Shown: positions 7,866 through 14,490 of the stretch, one piece after another
Numbering within the stretch: the stretch's first letter is position 1
How the letters are laid out: each line of letters starts with the position of its first letter
From: a virus
Reading direction: 5' to 3' (one strand)
DNA: 38,964 nucleotides
Virus record (IMG/VR): IMGVR_UViG_3300028800_000040
Coordinates: 1-38,964 of that record
Position numbers and translations under genes: made by a program
The notes under the pieces: model-generated
What the model was told of the DNA's origin: nothing
Database searches by the model: none
What the model saw: only the letters and a program-made list of their open reading frames with translations

Positions 7866-8156
7866 ATGCCTGTGTCGCCGAGCGAATTCCACGCCATAGC
7901 TGATCTAACTGAAGAGATACGCGGGTATCGGCGTGATATTGCCGTTCTGCATACCAAGCTATTTGGCGATGAGAAATCGGAAAACCCTCAGGGCCGCGTG
8001 CCGAAACTGGAGGCGCACTGCGAGAACTTGGCGATCCGTCTGCGGCGTTATGAAAAGCGCGAATGGATGGTGAGGGGTATGGCGGTGCTGATCGGCGCGA
8101 TTGTGACAGCAGCCGGATTTCTCTACGAAGTGACCAATATCAACAGGGGGCATTGA
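7866..8156 (+). CDS. Small tail-anchored membrane protein, XhlA-like layout
   Basis: 96 residues from ATG 7866 (GTG 7872 has better spacing from AGGAG at 7859-7863 and may be the true start). Residues about 6-70 are charged and helical. A single C-terminal transmembrane segment follows (about 71-90, MAVLIGAIVTAAGFLYEV). Size and N-terminal coiled coil plus C-terminal anchor match the layout of haemolysin XhlA-type phage proteins, which act with holins. Similarity is architectural only. An open frame extends upstream to 7746 but overlaps the previous gene and has no start signal. The stop overlaps the next ATG. Confidence 0.6.
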   Translation: MPVSPSEFHAIADLTEEIRGYRRDIAVLHTKLFGDEKSENPQGRVPKLEAHCENLAIRLRRYEKREWMVRGMAVLIGAIVTAAGFLYEVTNINRGH

Positions 8157-9283
8157 TGGCAACAGCTATTCCCGTTGCGCAGCAAAAAGAGATTGCGGCG
8201 CGCGTTAAGCGCGGCCAGTCCTACCGGAGCATCGGTAAGGATTTGGGCATTCATTTCAGTATTTGCCAGCGCTATAAAGACGGTCCCAAGTTGCCGGTAC
8301 CGCAGACTTCGGAGCAGGTTGAGGCGGCGATCCGCGCGGTACTAAAACGCGGCCCATCTACAGCCGCAGACCTGGCTGCAAAGCTCTGCATTCCGATCCG
8401 CACCGTACGCCGCTTTATCGATGCCATGCAGAGCCGCGGCAACATGATCATGGAGTATGCCGGCGGCGTTTATGAGATGGCTTCGACGATGAATCTTGAG
8501 CCGGGCCGACATGAAGTGAAAGGCGACACCAAAGGTGAATGGACGCATCACTTCGGCCTTACCTCAGACAATCACCTTTGTAATCGGCAGAGCCGTCTCG
8601 ACGTGCTGAATGCCGCTTACGATCATTTTGCACGTCAAGGCATCACGACGGTATTCAATGCCGGGAACTGGATTGATGGTGAAGCGCGTTTCAATAAGAC
8701 GGAGCTCCTGACGGCTCCCGGCATGGACAATCAGATGGACTATTTGATTGACAAGTGGCCAGTCCGCGATGGCCTCACCACGCATTACATCGCTGGCGAT
8801 GATCATGAGGGTTGGTACGCTCAGCGCGAGGGCATCGAGGTTGGGAAGTACCTGCAAATGCGCGCCGAAGATCAGGGTCGCCACGATCTGAAATACCTCG
8901 GGTATGCGGAGTGTGACGTAGCGCTAAAGTGCGGATCGCATTCTGCAGTGATGCGCGTATTACATCCTGGCGGTGGATCGGCCTATGCCACGAGCTATAC
9001 AGCCCAAAAGATCGTAGAGAGTTATCAGGGAGGGGAGAAGCCTCAAGTACTCATCATTGGCCACTACCACAAGGCGGAATATGGATACCCGCGAGAGGTG
9101 CACTGTATTCAGGCTGGATGCACCGAAGATCAAAGCCTTTTCATGCGCAAGAAAAAAATCGCGGCGCATGTGGGTTTTTGGGAGCTCAAGATCAAACAGA
9201 ACGCGCAAGGCATCATCACGCGCGTGGCAGTTGAGTGGTTTCCGTTCTTTGATCGCGGCTTCTACGAGCGGCGGTATCGATAG
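8156..9283 (+). CDS. HTH-metallophosphoesterase fusion
   Basis: 375 residues from ATG 8156, with AGGGGG upstream and overlap with the preceding TGA. Residues about 10-40 form a small helix-turn-helix and about 54-100 a winged helix. Residues about 130-350 carry calcineurin-like phosphoesterase motifs in order: D138-x-H140, GNxxD at 170-174, GDDHE at 214-218 and GHYH near 308-311. These should bind two metal ions and hydrolyse a phosphoester. The second and third motifs differ from the canonical GDxxD and GNHD. A DNA-binding phosphoesterase suggests nucleic acid processing. It lies just before the dNMP kinase. Confidence 0.8.
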   Translation: MATAIPVAQQKEIAARVKRGQSYRSIGKDLGIHFSICQRYKDGPKLPVPQTSEQVEAAIRAVLKRGPSTAADLAAKLCIPIRTVRRFIDAMQSRGNMIMEYAGGVYEMASTMNLEPGRHEVKGDTKGEWTHHFGLTSDNHLCNRQSRLDVLNAAYDHFARQGITTVFNAGNWIDGEARFNKTELLTAPGMDNQMDYLIDKWPVRDGLTTHYIAGDDHEGWYAQREGIEVGKYLQMRAEDQGRHDLKYLGYAECDVALKCGSHSAVMRVLHPGGGSAYATSYTAQKIVESYQGGEKPQVLIIGHYHKAEYGYPREVHCIQAGCTEDQSLFMRKKKIAAHVGFWELKIKQNAQGIITRVAVEWFPFFDRGFYERRYR

Positions 9284-9285
9284 AC

Positions 9286-9378
9286 ATGTACGAGGTTGAT
9301 TGGCTATGGGATGACGAGGATTCTCTCGTTTTCTTTGGCGAGTCGTGCACTAAAAGCAGGGATCATGCAGACAGTTAA
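9286..9378 (+). CDS. Possible 30-residue leader peptide before the dNMP kinase
   Basis: ATG 9286 opens a 30-codon acidic frame (begins MYEVDWLWDDED) that stops at 9378, overlapping the kinase start by 14 nt. It begins 2 nt after the phosphoesterase stop. It may be a coupling leader for the kinase or chance. No ribosome-binding site is evident beyond the upstream gene's own flow. Confidence 0.3.
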   Translation: MYEVDWLWDDEDSLVFFGESCTKSRDHADS

Positions 9379-10012
9379 AATCGGATTTGGATACAAGGCG
9401 CGCCGCGGCAAAGATACGGCGTGCAAGGCCATCGTGCAGCGCCTCGGCGGCCTCGTGAACGTGCGGCAATATGCGTTTGCGGGTGAGTTGCGGGCAGAGG
9501 TGAACGCGGCGATTTTTGACCGCTGGGTGCAGGATTTCCCCAATCAGGACTTTGAACCTCAAAGCGCCGTGCGGCATCTTTGTGAATGGGCCGGTGTATC
9601 GTACGATCCACACGCGCCGCACAGCTCGGAATATCCGCACGGCAAGCAGCGCCAGCTTTGCCAATGGTGGGGCACAGAGTACCGGCGCACGCAGGACAAC
9701 GATTATTGGGTGAAGCGCCTGGCGGAGCGCATCAAGCGCGAGGCTCCGGCGTTCGCCGTAATTTCCGATATGCGTTTTTTTAATGAGTTTGAGTTTTGCG
9801 ATCACCGCATCCGTATAGATCGGCCCGGCTTTGAGATCGCAGACGGCACGCACCACATATCGGAAATCCAACTCGATGCGCTGCCGGAGTCGCGCTGGGA
9901 TGCCGTGATCGAGGCGGATACGCCAGAAGTAGTGGAGCGCCTTGCGGTGCGCCAGTTCTGGCGTATCTTCGCAGCTACGCCGTACGCCGTGCAGCGCGCG
10001 GCTGTGGCCTAG
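9365..10012 (+). CDS. Deoxynucleoside monophosphate kinase-like P-loop protein
   Basis: 215 residues from ATG 9365 (CAGGG upstream; an in-frame GTG/ATG-poor extension to 9296 is less likely). The N-terminus IGFGYKARRGKDT is a P-loop of the type seen in phage dNMP kinases (T4 gp1-like), which phosphorylate dNMPs for phage DNA synthesis. The middle has SDMRFFNEFE, matching the D-x-R-F-x-x-E segment usual in this family. Its 3' end overlaps the convergent integrase gene by 38 nt. Confidence 0.75.
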   Translation: MQTVKIGFGYKARRGKDTACKAIVQRLGGLVNVRQYAFAGELRAEVNAAIFDRWVQDFPNQDFEPQSAVRHLCEWAGVSYDPHAPHSSEYPHGKQRQLCQWWGTEYRRTQDNDYWVKRLAERIKREAPAFAVISDMRFFNEFEFCDHRIRIDRPGFEIADGTHHISEIQLDALPESRWDAVIEADTPEVVERLAVRQFWRIFAATPYAVQRAAVA

Positions 10013-11129
10013 CCTTCCGGTTTCCGTCTAACTCAATAGCCATTACCGCATCGTACTTCGCTTGACGCCGTTGATGGCTGTAGTACCACATCATCTGCTC
10101 GGTTACGTGGCCCGCAATAGCGCGCACCGTCTCAGGGTTGACGCCATTTTCCAGCATCCGTGTGATGCATTGATGCCGGAGATCGTGAGGGTTGAGTGTG
10201 GCGAACCCCGTAGCGGCGCGCAGCTTATCCCAACTTTTGCGCAGAAACCACCGGGATGCCTGGCGCTCGGGGTTCCATAGCTTCCTGTTGATGCGAAAAG
10301 GAAACAGGTAGTGATGGGGCTGGCATGACCCCAACTCCAATGCCCGGCGCAAGCATTGCTGAACCGCCCATCGCGCCGTTCGATTAAGTGCGATCTTTCT
10401 TGGGCGGCTAGAATTCTTCACTGCGTCTTCCGGAATATATATCTCCGAAATCTCAGGCGGTTCGCGCAGTAGAAGGTGCTTCAGGCGCAGCCCACGCAGC
10501 TCACAGCCGGCCGCAGTGGTGTTGTTGGTGATGCAGGCTACCCAATAAGCAAGTTGCGCCTCAGGGTGGCCTGCTGCCTTGCTAAACAACTCTTCCTCGT
10601 CCTCTTCGCTTAGCACGTCACGCGGGCTCCACTTGGGGATTGCCAGCGGAAAATAGTAAGGCTGTAGCTTGGACCACAGCCTGCAGTGCTTGAGCATCTG
10701 GGCCAGAAACGAGAGCTCGTGATTGATAAGAGAGTGCCCCGCCGCTAGCCTCCAGGTGTGCAGCTCTCTCCCATCAATATGGCCGATGACCGGATTCTGA
10801 GTTCGCAGCAATTGATACTCGCGCAAATGACCGGCTGTTATATCGCAAAGCCGGAGAGCGCCGAAGAATTTATGTAATGCAGCTATGTAGCCGAGGTTGG
10901 TTTCGTGAGTTCTAGCTTTCAGGTGTCCGCGGCGGCGAAGCTCCATCCATACCGGCGCGGCCTGCTCAAAAGAGAGCCGCGATAAGTCTAGGTCCATCTG
11001 TATCAACTGCAAGTCAGCCTCGATACACGCAGGGCAATCTATATGGCCAGCGCTATGGCGCAAACCGTCTGCGCGGGCGCTCTCGCCGGCCGCCGTTCCT
11101 GGGGTAAAGTGTTTCTGATTACCACTCAA
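9975..11129 (-). CDS. int: Tyrosine recombinase integrase (first)
   Basis: 384 residues on the minus strand. It starts at TTG 11129, preceded by a strong GGAGG six bases upstream. The N-terminal region has a CPAC pair (32-35) and a SAM-like core-binding domain (about 55-155). The catalytic domain has the first Arg in ELRGLR (about 212-215), a basic beta-hairpin KNSSRPRK, HDLR at 315-318, H341 and Tyr at 349/350 (WYYSHQ). It should integrate and excise the phage at the tRNA-Arg attP, about 470 bp upstream of its start. It is divergent from the ribbon-helix-helix gene. The 3' end overlaps the dNMP kinase convergently. Confidence 0.92.
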   Translation of the reverse strand: MSGNQKHFTPGTAAGESARADGLRHSAGHIDCPACIEADLQLIQMDLDLSRLSFEQAAPVWMELRRRGHLKARTHETNLGYIAALHKFFGALRLCDITAGHLREYQLLRTQNPVIGHIDGRELHTWRLAAGHSLINHELSFLAQMLKHCRLWSKLQPYYFPLAIPKWSPRDVLSEEDEEELFSKAAGHPEAQLAYWVACITNNTTAAGCELRGLRLKHLLLREPPEISEIYIPEDAVKNSSRPRKIALNRTARWAVQQCLRRALELGSCQPHHYLFPFRINRKLWNPERQASRWFLRKSWDKLRAATGFATLNPHDLRHQCITRMLENGVNPETVRAIAGHVTEQMMWYYSHQRRQAKYDAVMAIELDGNRKARPQPRAARRTA

Positions 11130-11247
11130 TTGTAGCCTCCGGAAATGCCTTGTTTAGCCCCTTAACGCGCATAAAGGCGTCAGACGCGCATCTTTGAAAC
11201 GCTTCTATGCACCTCACGGCGCACGAGATAACCGCTAGAATTTGCCT
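11130..11247. promoter_or_regulatory. Divergent control region between integrase and RHH gene
   Basis: 118 bp between divergent starts. It holds a direct repeat ACGCGCAT at 11165-11172 and 11184-11191, 19 bp (about two helical turns) apart, which would suit binding of a small repressor to one face of DNA. TAGAAT at 11235-11240 resembles a -10 element only six bases before the RHH ATG, which would imply a leaderless mRNA. I could not find a matching -35. Confidence 0.4.
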
Positions 11248-11415
11248 ATGGCTTCGAGACGAATCAACTTCGCGATGGCACCCGCCATGCTCAAAAATCT
11301 TGATAAGTTGGCGCTGAAAATCGGGCTTGATAGGACGAATGCGATCCGCTACTGCATTGCACGAACCTGCGAAATCGAGCTAGCGGTTGCGAGTAAAGAG
11401 GAATCACGAAAGTAA
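11248..11415 (+). CDS. Small ribbon-helix-helix DNA-binding protein
   Basis: 55 residues. The pattern RRINFAMAPAMLKNLDKLA then LDRTNAIRYCIA is that of Arc/MetJ/CopG-type ribbon-helix-helix proteins: one beta-strand that enters the major groove, then two helices, working as a dimer. It lies between the integrase and attP and is divergent from the integrase. A role in controlling integrase transcription, or as an excision directionality factor, is likely by position. No Shine-Dalgarno is visible. This is the only clear regulator-like gene in the lysogeny region; no CI-type repressor was recognised. Confidence 0.75.
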   Translation: MASRRINFAMAPAMLKNLDKLALKIGLDRTNAIRYCIARTCEIELAVASKEESRK

Positions 11416-11546
11416 CGTGCCGGGTAAAATAATTAAGTTGCAGCAATACGGCTTGGGCGTACTCTGTCATCACATTCACCTGTAACCCTCCATCGTTCAA
11501 ACCTTGGGAGTTACAGGCCATCTTGACCACGAAACATACAGAGATC

Positions 11547-11666
11547 AAGATTGCCAGCAGGATGCCGGTGTTAGAGCACCGGCCCGAATCGAATCAACCA
11601 CCGGCCTTCTAAGCCGGTGGTTGCAGGTTCAAGCCCTGCCTCGCCTACCAAGGTATTGGCAATCTT
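11547..11666. repeat. 10-bp inverted repeat flanking the attP core
   Basis: AAGATTGCCA (11547-11556) is the exact reverse complement of TGGCAATCTT (11657-11666). Between them lie three further hairpins: GCCGGTG/CACCGGC (11563-11582), the attP core dyad (11595-11623) and the tRNA T-arm (11623-11639). A 14-base direct repeat, TTAGAGCACCGGCC, occurs at 11571-11584 and again at 11713-11726. These are candidate arm-type or accessory-factor sites for integrase. A structured RNA is the alternative. The stretch 11416-11546 holds nothing else I can identify. Confidence 0.6.
11595..11650 (+). other. attP: attP core with 3' half of tRNA-Arg(UCU)
   Basis: Bases 11601-11650 are a canonical tRNA 3' half: anticodon stem CCGGC/GCCGG, 7-nt loop CTTCTAA with anticodon TCT, 5-nt variable region, T-arm GCAGG-TTCAAGC-CCTGC, seven acceptor bases, discriminator A and encoded CCA. 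No matching D-arm or 5' acceptor (AGGCGAG) lies upstream, so it is not a complete tRNA gene. The anticodon loop sits inside a perfect 11-bp inverted repeat, CAACCACCGGC/GCCGGTGGTTG (11595-11605, 11613-11623), with a 7-bp centre. That is the layout of a tyrosine-integrase core site crossing over in the anticodon loop. Integration would restore the host tRNA gene. Confidence 0.82.
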
Positions 11667-11690
11667 CTGATTTCAAAAGGAGATTGTCAA

Positions 11691-12203
11691 GTGCCTGCCC
11701 TCGAAAATGCCCTTAGAGCACCGGCCGAAGAGCTTCCTTCAGGCCAAAGTGCGTGGCTTGCCAAGATTGTGGACGTGCTGTTGTGGCCGTTCACGCGTTG
11801 CCGGCATAGCAATACCAGCCGCCCATACAGCGATACGCAGATTTGCTTCGATTGTGGATCGTGGCGCAGCTATCGCTTTGGCATGTGGGGTGTCCGCGCC
11901 GGAAAATGGCAGAAGCCTCATGCGCTTGATCCACGCAACGGCACGATTACTGAAACGATCCGCCATGCCGTTGCGGAGCCGCCGCAACCAATCAAGTTGC
12001 CACGCGTGCGAGTGAACGTTTGCATCGACTGCGGCAAGCAGCTCGATCACTTCGGCGCATGTCCCTCCGCTACCCCCCTCGATATGACACTGCAGACCGC
12101 TCCGGTCTTTTGTGGCAAGCCTGCTCAGTCCGAGCTCTCGCGTGTCAGCGCGGCCGCTTATCGCATTACAGATAAGCACCTAGGGACGGAGGTGCGGGGA
12201 TGA
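11691..12203 (+). CDS. Cys-rich putative zinc-binding protein
   Basis: 170 residues from GTG 11691, with AAGGAG eight bases upstream. Two Cys clusters are visible: CRH...CFDCG (about residues 37-56) and CIDCG...C (about 112-125). These suggest two zinc-ribbon-like sites. The first matches the layout of small phage proteins ending in a CLDCG motif. Function unknown. It opens the rightward early operon and overlaps the next gene by ATGA. The attP-side direct repeat copy (11713-11726) lies within its first codons. Confidence 0.7.
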   Translation: MPALENALRAPAEELPSGQSAWLAKIVDVLLWPFTRCRHSNTSRPYSDTQICFDCGSWRSYRFGMWGVRAGKWQKPHALDPRNGTITETIRHAVAEPPQPIKLPRVRVNVCIDCGKQLDHFGACPSATPLDMTLQTAPVFCGKPAQSELSRVSAAAYRITDKHLGTEVRG

Positions 12204-12409
12204 CAATTCTCACTCGCAATGCTCGCATTGAGCGGCGCAAGACTAAGGCCGCCGCACTGTGTGCGATGGAGGATCACCTTTACCGCACAGTGTGGGGGAA
12301 GTACCACGCTCGGCCGTCACAGATCAAAGCCGGGGCCCGCAAATTGCTCGATGTTCTGATGGCCATCAGCCGCCGCGCCGCGCGCACAGCTCAGGCGGTG
12401 CAGGGATGA
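12200..12409 (+). CDS. Small basic hypothetical protein
   Basis: 69 residues, basic and helical, begins MTILTRNARIERRK. ATGA overlap with the gene before and after; GGAGGTGCGGGG precedes the start. No family recognised. Its place in the coupled early operon suggests a nucleic-acid-binding or regulatory role, which is inference only. Confidence 0.6.
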   Translation: MTILTRNARIERRKTKAAALCAMEDHLYRTVWGKYHARPSQIKAGARKLLDVLMAISRRAARTAQAVQG

Positions 12410-12645
12410 CGACTCTTACGCCGGCAATTAAAGGTCAGTTGACGAAGGCTGTAAACGCAATGACAGCCCGCGATGCCTGCCCCGCAACGAAGTTTGTAAC
12501 CATCCGCAGCATCTTTCGTCGTTGCATGCCGCGCGAACAAGCCAAGCATGCTACGCGTAAATATCTGAGGGGGGGCAGGCATGAGAAAGCCACGCCGCCG
12601 TTACCAACCCTCCAGCGGACACAAATTGGTGCTGCTCGTGAGTAA
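12406..12645 (+). CDS. Small basic hypothetical protein ending in a G7-tract overlap
   Basis: 79 residues from ATG 12406 (ATGA overlap). Residues 1-58 look like a genuine basic protein. The last ~20 codons, after the G7 tract (12569-12575), overlap the next gene in another frame and look less protein-like. Losing one G would fuse this frame to the next gene (reading ...KYLRGAGMRKPRR). Either there are two overlapping genes, or one gene with a length-variable or mis-assembled tract. Confidence 0.5.
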   Translation: MTTLTPAIKGQLTKAVNAMTARDACPATKFVTIRSIFRRCMPREQAKHATRKYLRGGRHEKATPPLPTLQRTQIGAARE

Positions 12646-12841
12646 TCCTATGGGACTGCGCACGCAACGGCACATCACTCGCCAGGTACTCGAAAGCAAG
12701 CGGCCGGTAATTGCCAATCTTGCTGGATATGCTGGCGCAGAATGGGCAATCGATCAGCTTATTGAGTTGCCCGCGACCATCAAGCCAGGTTGGCCTAACC
12801 CCTGCAAGGCGGCTCGCGCCAAGCTGAGAAAGGCGGCGTGA
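12581..12841 (+). CDS. Small basic hypothetical protein
   Basis: 86 residues, strongly basic at both ends (MRKPRRRYQPSSGHK at the start, KAARAKLRKAA at the end), with a mixed alpha/beta centre. GAGGGGGG lies 6-12 bases upstream of ATG 12581 and could serve as the ribosome-binding site. It overlaps the previous frame by 65 nt. No family recognised. Confidence 0.6.
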   Translation: MRKPRRRYQPSSGHKLVLLVSNPMGLRTQRHITRQVLESKRPVIANLAGYAGAEWAIDQLIELPATIKPGWPNPCKAARAKLRKAA

Positions 12842-12842
12842 C

Positions 12843-13193
12843 TTGGGACGCTTAGCGCTCAACCACAATCCCCTGCAGAATTCTCTTATCCCCGAGCTTC
12901 ACGAGCCCGCCGCCATCTTTGGCGAGCCGGTGAGCGCGGCAGACGTACACATAATGAACGGTCAACGTGCGCAGGTAGAAGCCATCATGGCCGATGGGTT
13001 CTGGCACACGCTGCCCAGCCTGCGCGCCGATTTGAAACGAAGGTTTGGCCGATTGTATGCCGAAACTTCTATCAGCGCTCGTATCCGCGGTCTGCGGCGC
13101 GCGGGATACACAGTAGAGCATCGGCGCACACATGTTGGTTCGAGCCTATATGAATATCGCGCGATGAGGACGGGTAGTGAGGTGGCCGCATGA
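12843..13193 (+). CDS. Winged-helix DNA-binding protein
   Basis: 116 residues if TTG 12843 is the start, which sits at the previous stop; ATG 12954 is a shorter alternative (79 residues). The region FWHTLPSLRADLKRRFG followed by SISARIRGLRRAGYTVEHRR is the helix-turn-helix plus wing pattern common in small phage proteins whose recognition helix reads (S)xSARLRDLR. Probably an early-region regulator. The stop overlaps the GIY-YIG gene's ATG. Confidence 0.6.
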   Translation: MGRLALNHNPLQNSLIPELHEPAAIFGEPVSAADVHIMNGQRAQVEAIMADGFWHTLPSLRADLKRRFGRLYAETSISARIRGLRRAGYTVEHRRTHVGSSLYEYRAMRTGSEVAA

Positions 13194-13588
13194 TCATCTA
13201 CCTCATCCGCAACACCGTCAACGGCAAGTGCTATGTCGGCAAAACATCGCGTAGCCTTAGCGCCCGGTGGCATGAGCATCTGCGCGATGCACGCAACCGT
13301 CATCGTACAGGGCCGCTTTATGACGATCTGAGCACCTACCAGCGTCACTGCTTTGAGACGGAGGTGCTAAGCACCGCTAAAGACTCGCGCCGCCTGGCGC
13401 AGCTCGAACGCAAGTTTATCCGCATCTTTCATGCCGTAGAGAGCGGATACAACCGCGCAGAGTGCAGCTTTGGTGGCCGCATTCGCAAGCGGCGCGCCGT
13501 GCCAAGCGCGCCACGTTCGCCCGAACAAAAGCTCAAGATCGCATCGTCCGTGCGGCGTGCGTGGCTTGAGCGGAAAGAGGCCGCATGA
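13190..13588 (+). CDS. GIY-YIG family endonuclease
   Basis: 132 residues. The GIY-YIG signature is IIYLIRN...KCYVGKT (Y4, Y15-V-G), followed by the conserved Arg (R26) and catalytic Glu (E73 in QLERKFI). The basic C-terminus (about 96-132, SPEQKLKIASSVRRAW) resembles NUMOD3-type DNA-binding motifs of homing endonucleases. It should nick or cut DNA using a single metal ion. It is free-standing in the early operon and overlaps both neighbours by 4 nt, so it is either integrated as an operon member or a settled homing element. Confidence 0.85.
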   Translation: MIIYLIRNTVNGKCYVGKTSRSLSARWHEHLRDARNRHRTGPLYDDLSTYQRHCFETEVLSTAKDSRRLAQLERKFIRIFHAVESGYNRAECSFGGRIRKRRAVPSAPRSPEQKLKIASSVRRAWLERKEAA

Positions 13589-14241
13589 CGATCACGTCTT
13601 TTGTCTACGCAGAAGTCGCGCCGGAGCGCACGGAGCACAACTTCACGCGGACCTATACCGGTCGTATGTTCTGGCCACTAAACCCGCATGCAGAAGATAT
13701 TGACGTTCTGGATGTGGCGCACCATCTCAGCAACGAATGCCGCTTCAATGGCGCGACATATCGTCACTACTCCGTGGCCCAACATGCTGTTCTCGTGAGT
13801 CACCTGGCGGCGAGGATTGCGCTCGCTCAGAGCCGTAGCCGTGGCCGCTTCGATTACGCGCGTGAGATCGCGCTGTGGGGCCTGCACCACGACGACTCAG
13901 AGGCGTACTTACGCGACATGATCCGGCCTATCAAGAAAGCGCCAGGCCTCGGTGATGTCTATAAAGTGATCGAACGTCGCATGATGGTTGCGGTAATCGA
14001 GCGCTTTGATCTAACACCGCACGAGCCCTCCATCGTCAAGATCGCCGACGAAATTATAGGCGACTCTGAAGGCCGTGATTTAGTGCGCGGATACATCGTG
14101 AAGCCTAATGCTGAAACTCTCCCTGAAACCATCGTGCCACTCAGGCCAGAGGATGCAGAGGCTGCATATCTGCGCCGGCATTATGCACTGATCAATGCGC
14201 GCTCGGCCGCTCAGATCGCAAAGGAGCTGGACGCATGCTGA
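13585..14241 (+). CDS. HD-domain phosphohydrolase, 5'-deoxynucleotidase-like
   Basis: 218 residues. The HD motif is LHHDDSEAYL (H102-D103), with an upstream conserved segment YRHYSVAQHAVLVS (H67) and a downstream metal Asp near IADEIIGDSE. This order matches YfbR/YedJ-type HD phosphohydrolases that remove phosphate from deoxynucleoside monophosphates. Together with the dNMP kinase it suggests the phage manages the dNTP pool. ATGA overlap with the nuclease gene. Confidence 0.78.
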   Translation: MTITSFVYAEVAPERTEHNFTRTYTGRMFWPLNPHAEDIDVLDVAHHLSNECRFNGATYRHYSVAQHAVLVSHLAARIALAQSRSRGRFDYAREIALWGLHHDDSEAYLRDMIRPIKKAPGLGDVYKVIERRMMVAVIERFDLTPHEPSIVKIADEIIGDSEGRDLVRGYIVKPNAETLPETIVPLRPEDAEAAYLRRHYALINARSAAQIAKELDAC

Positions 14242-14429
14242 TTCTGCATTGCATTGAGTTCTGCGGTCTGATCGCCGCTGCCGTGGCGGGAGTCTGTTTG
14301 ATTGCCGGAATTGTGGTATCGATCTCGCTGTGGAACATCGCGAGGCGAGACCGCGCATCGCTTAACCGATGGCTTAGCCCTCAAGATGCGCAGAATTTAA
14401 GCGCATTCTCTGACCAAATAGCTCGCTAA
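14235..14429 (+). CDS. Small single-pass membrane protein
   Basis: 64 residues with one hydrophobic helix (about 10-33, ending VVSISLW) and a basic then acidic cytoplasmic-looking tail. It overlaps the HD gene by 7 nt. Function unknown. A membrane protein in an early operon could be an exclusion or regulatory protein, but nothing in the sequence shows this. Confidence 0.5.
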   Translation: MLILHCIEFCGLIAAAVAGVCLIAGIVVSISLWNIARRDRASLNRWLSPQDAQNLSAFSDQIAR

Positions 14430-14490
14430 CTGTTCGGCAAACACCAGTCACCATAACCCAGCAGCGGGAGAGCTGCGTCAAGGATGCTTT

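Noticed and set aside
11563-11650. A complete tRNA-Arg gene
   Set aside because: The 3' half is canonical, but there is no D-arm and no 5' acceptor strand complementary to CTCGCCT. Best explained as attP.
11504-11716. ORF overlapping the attP region
   Set aside because: It reads through the tRNA fragment and has no start signal or protein-like composition.
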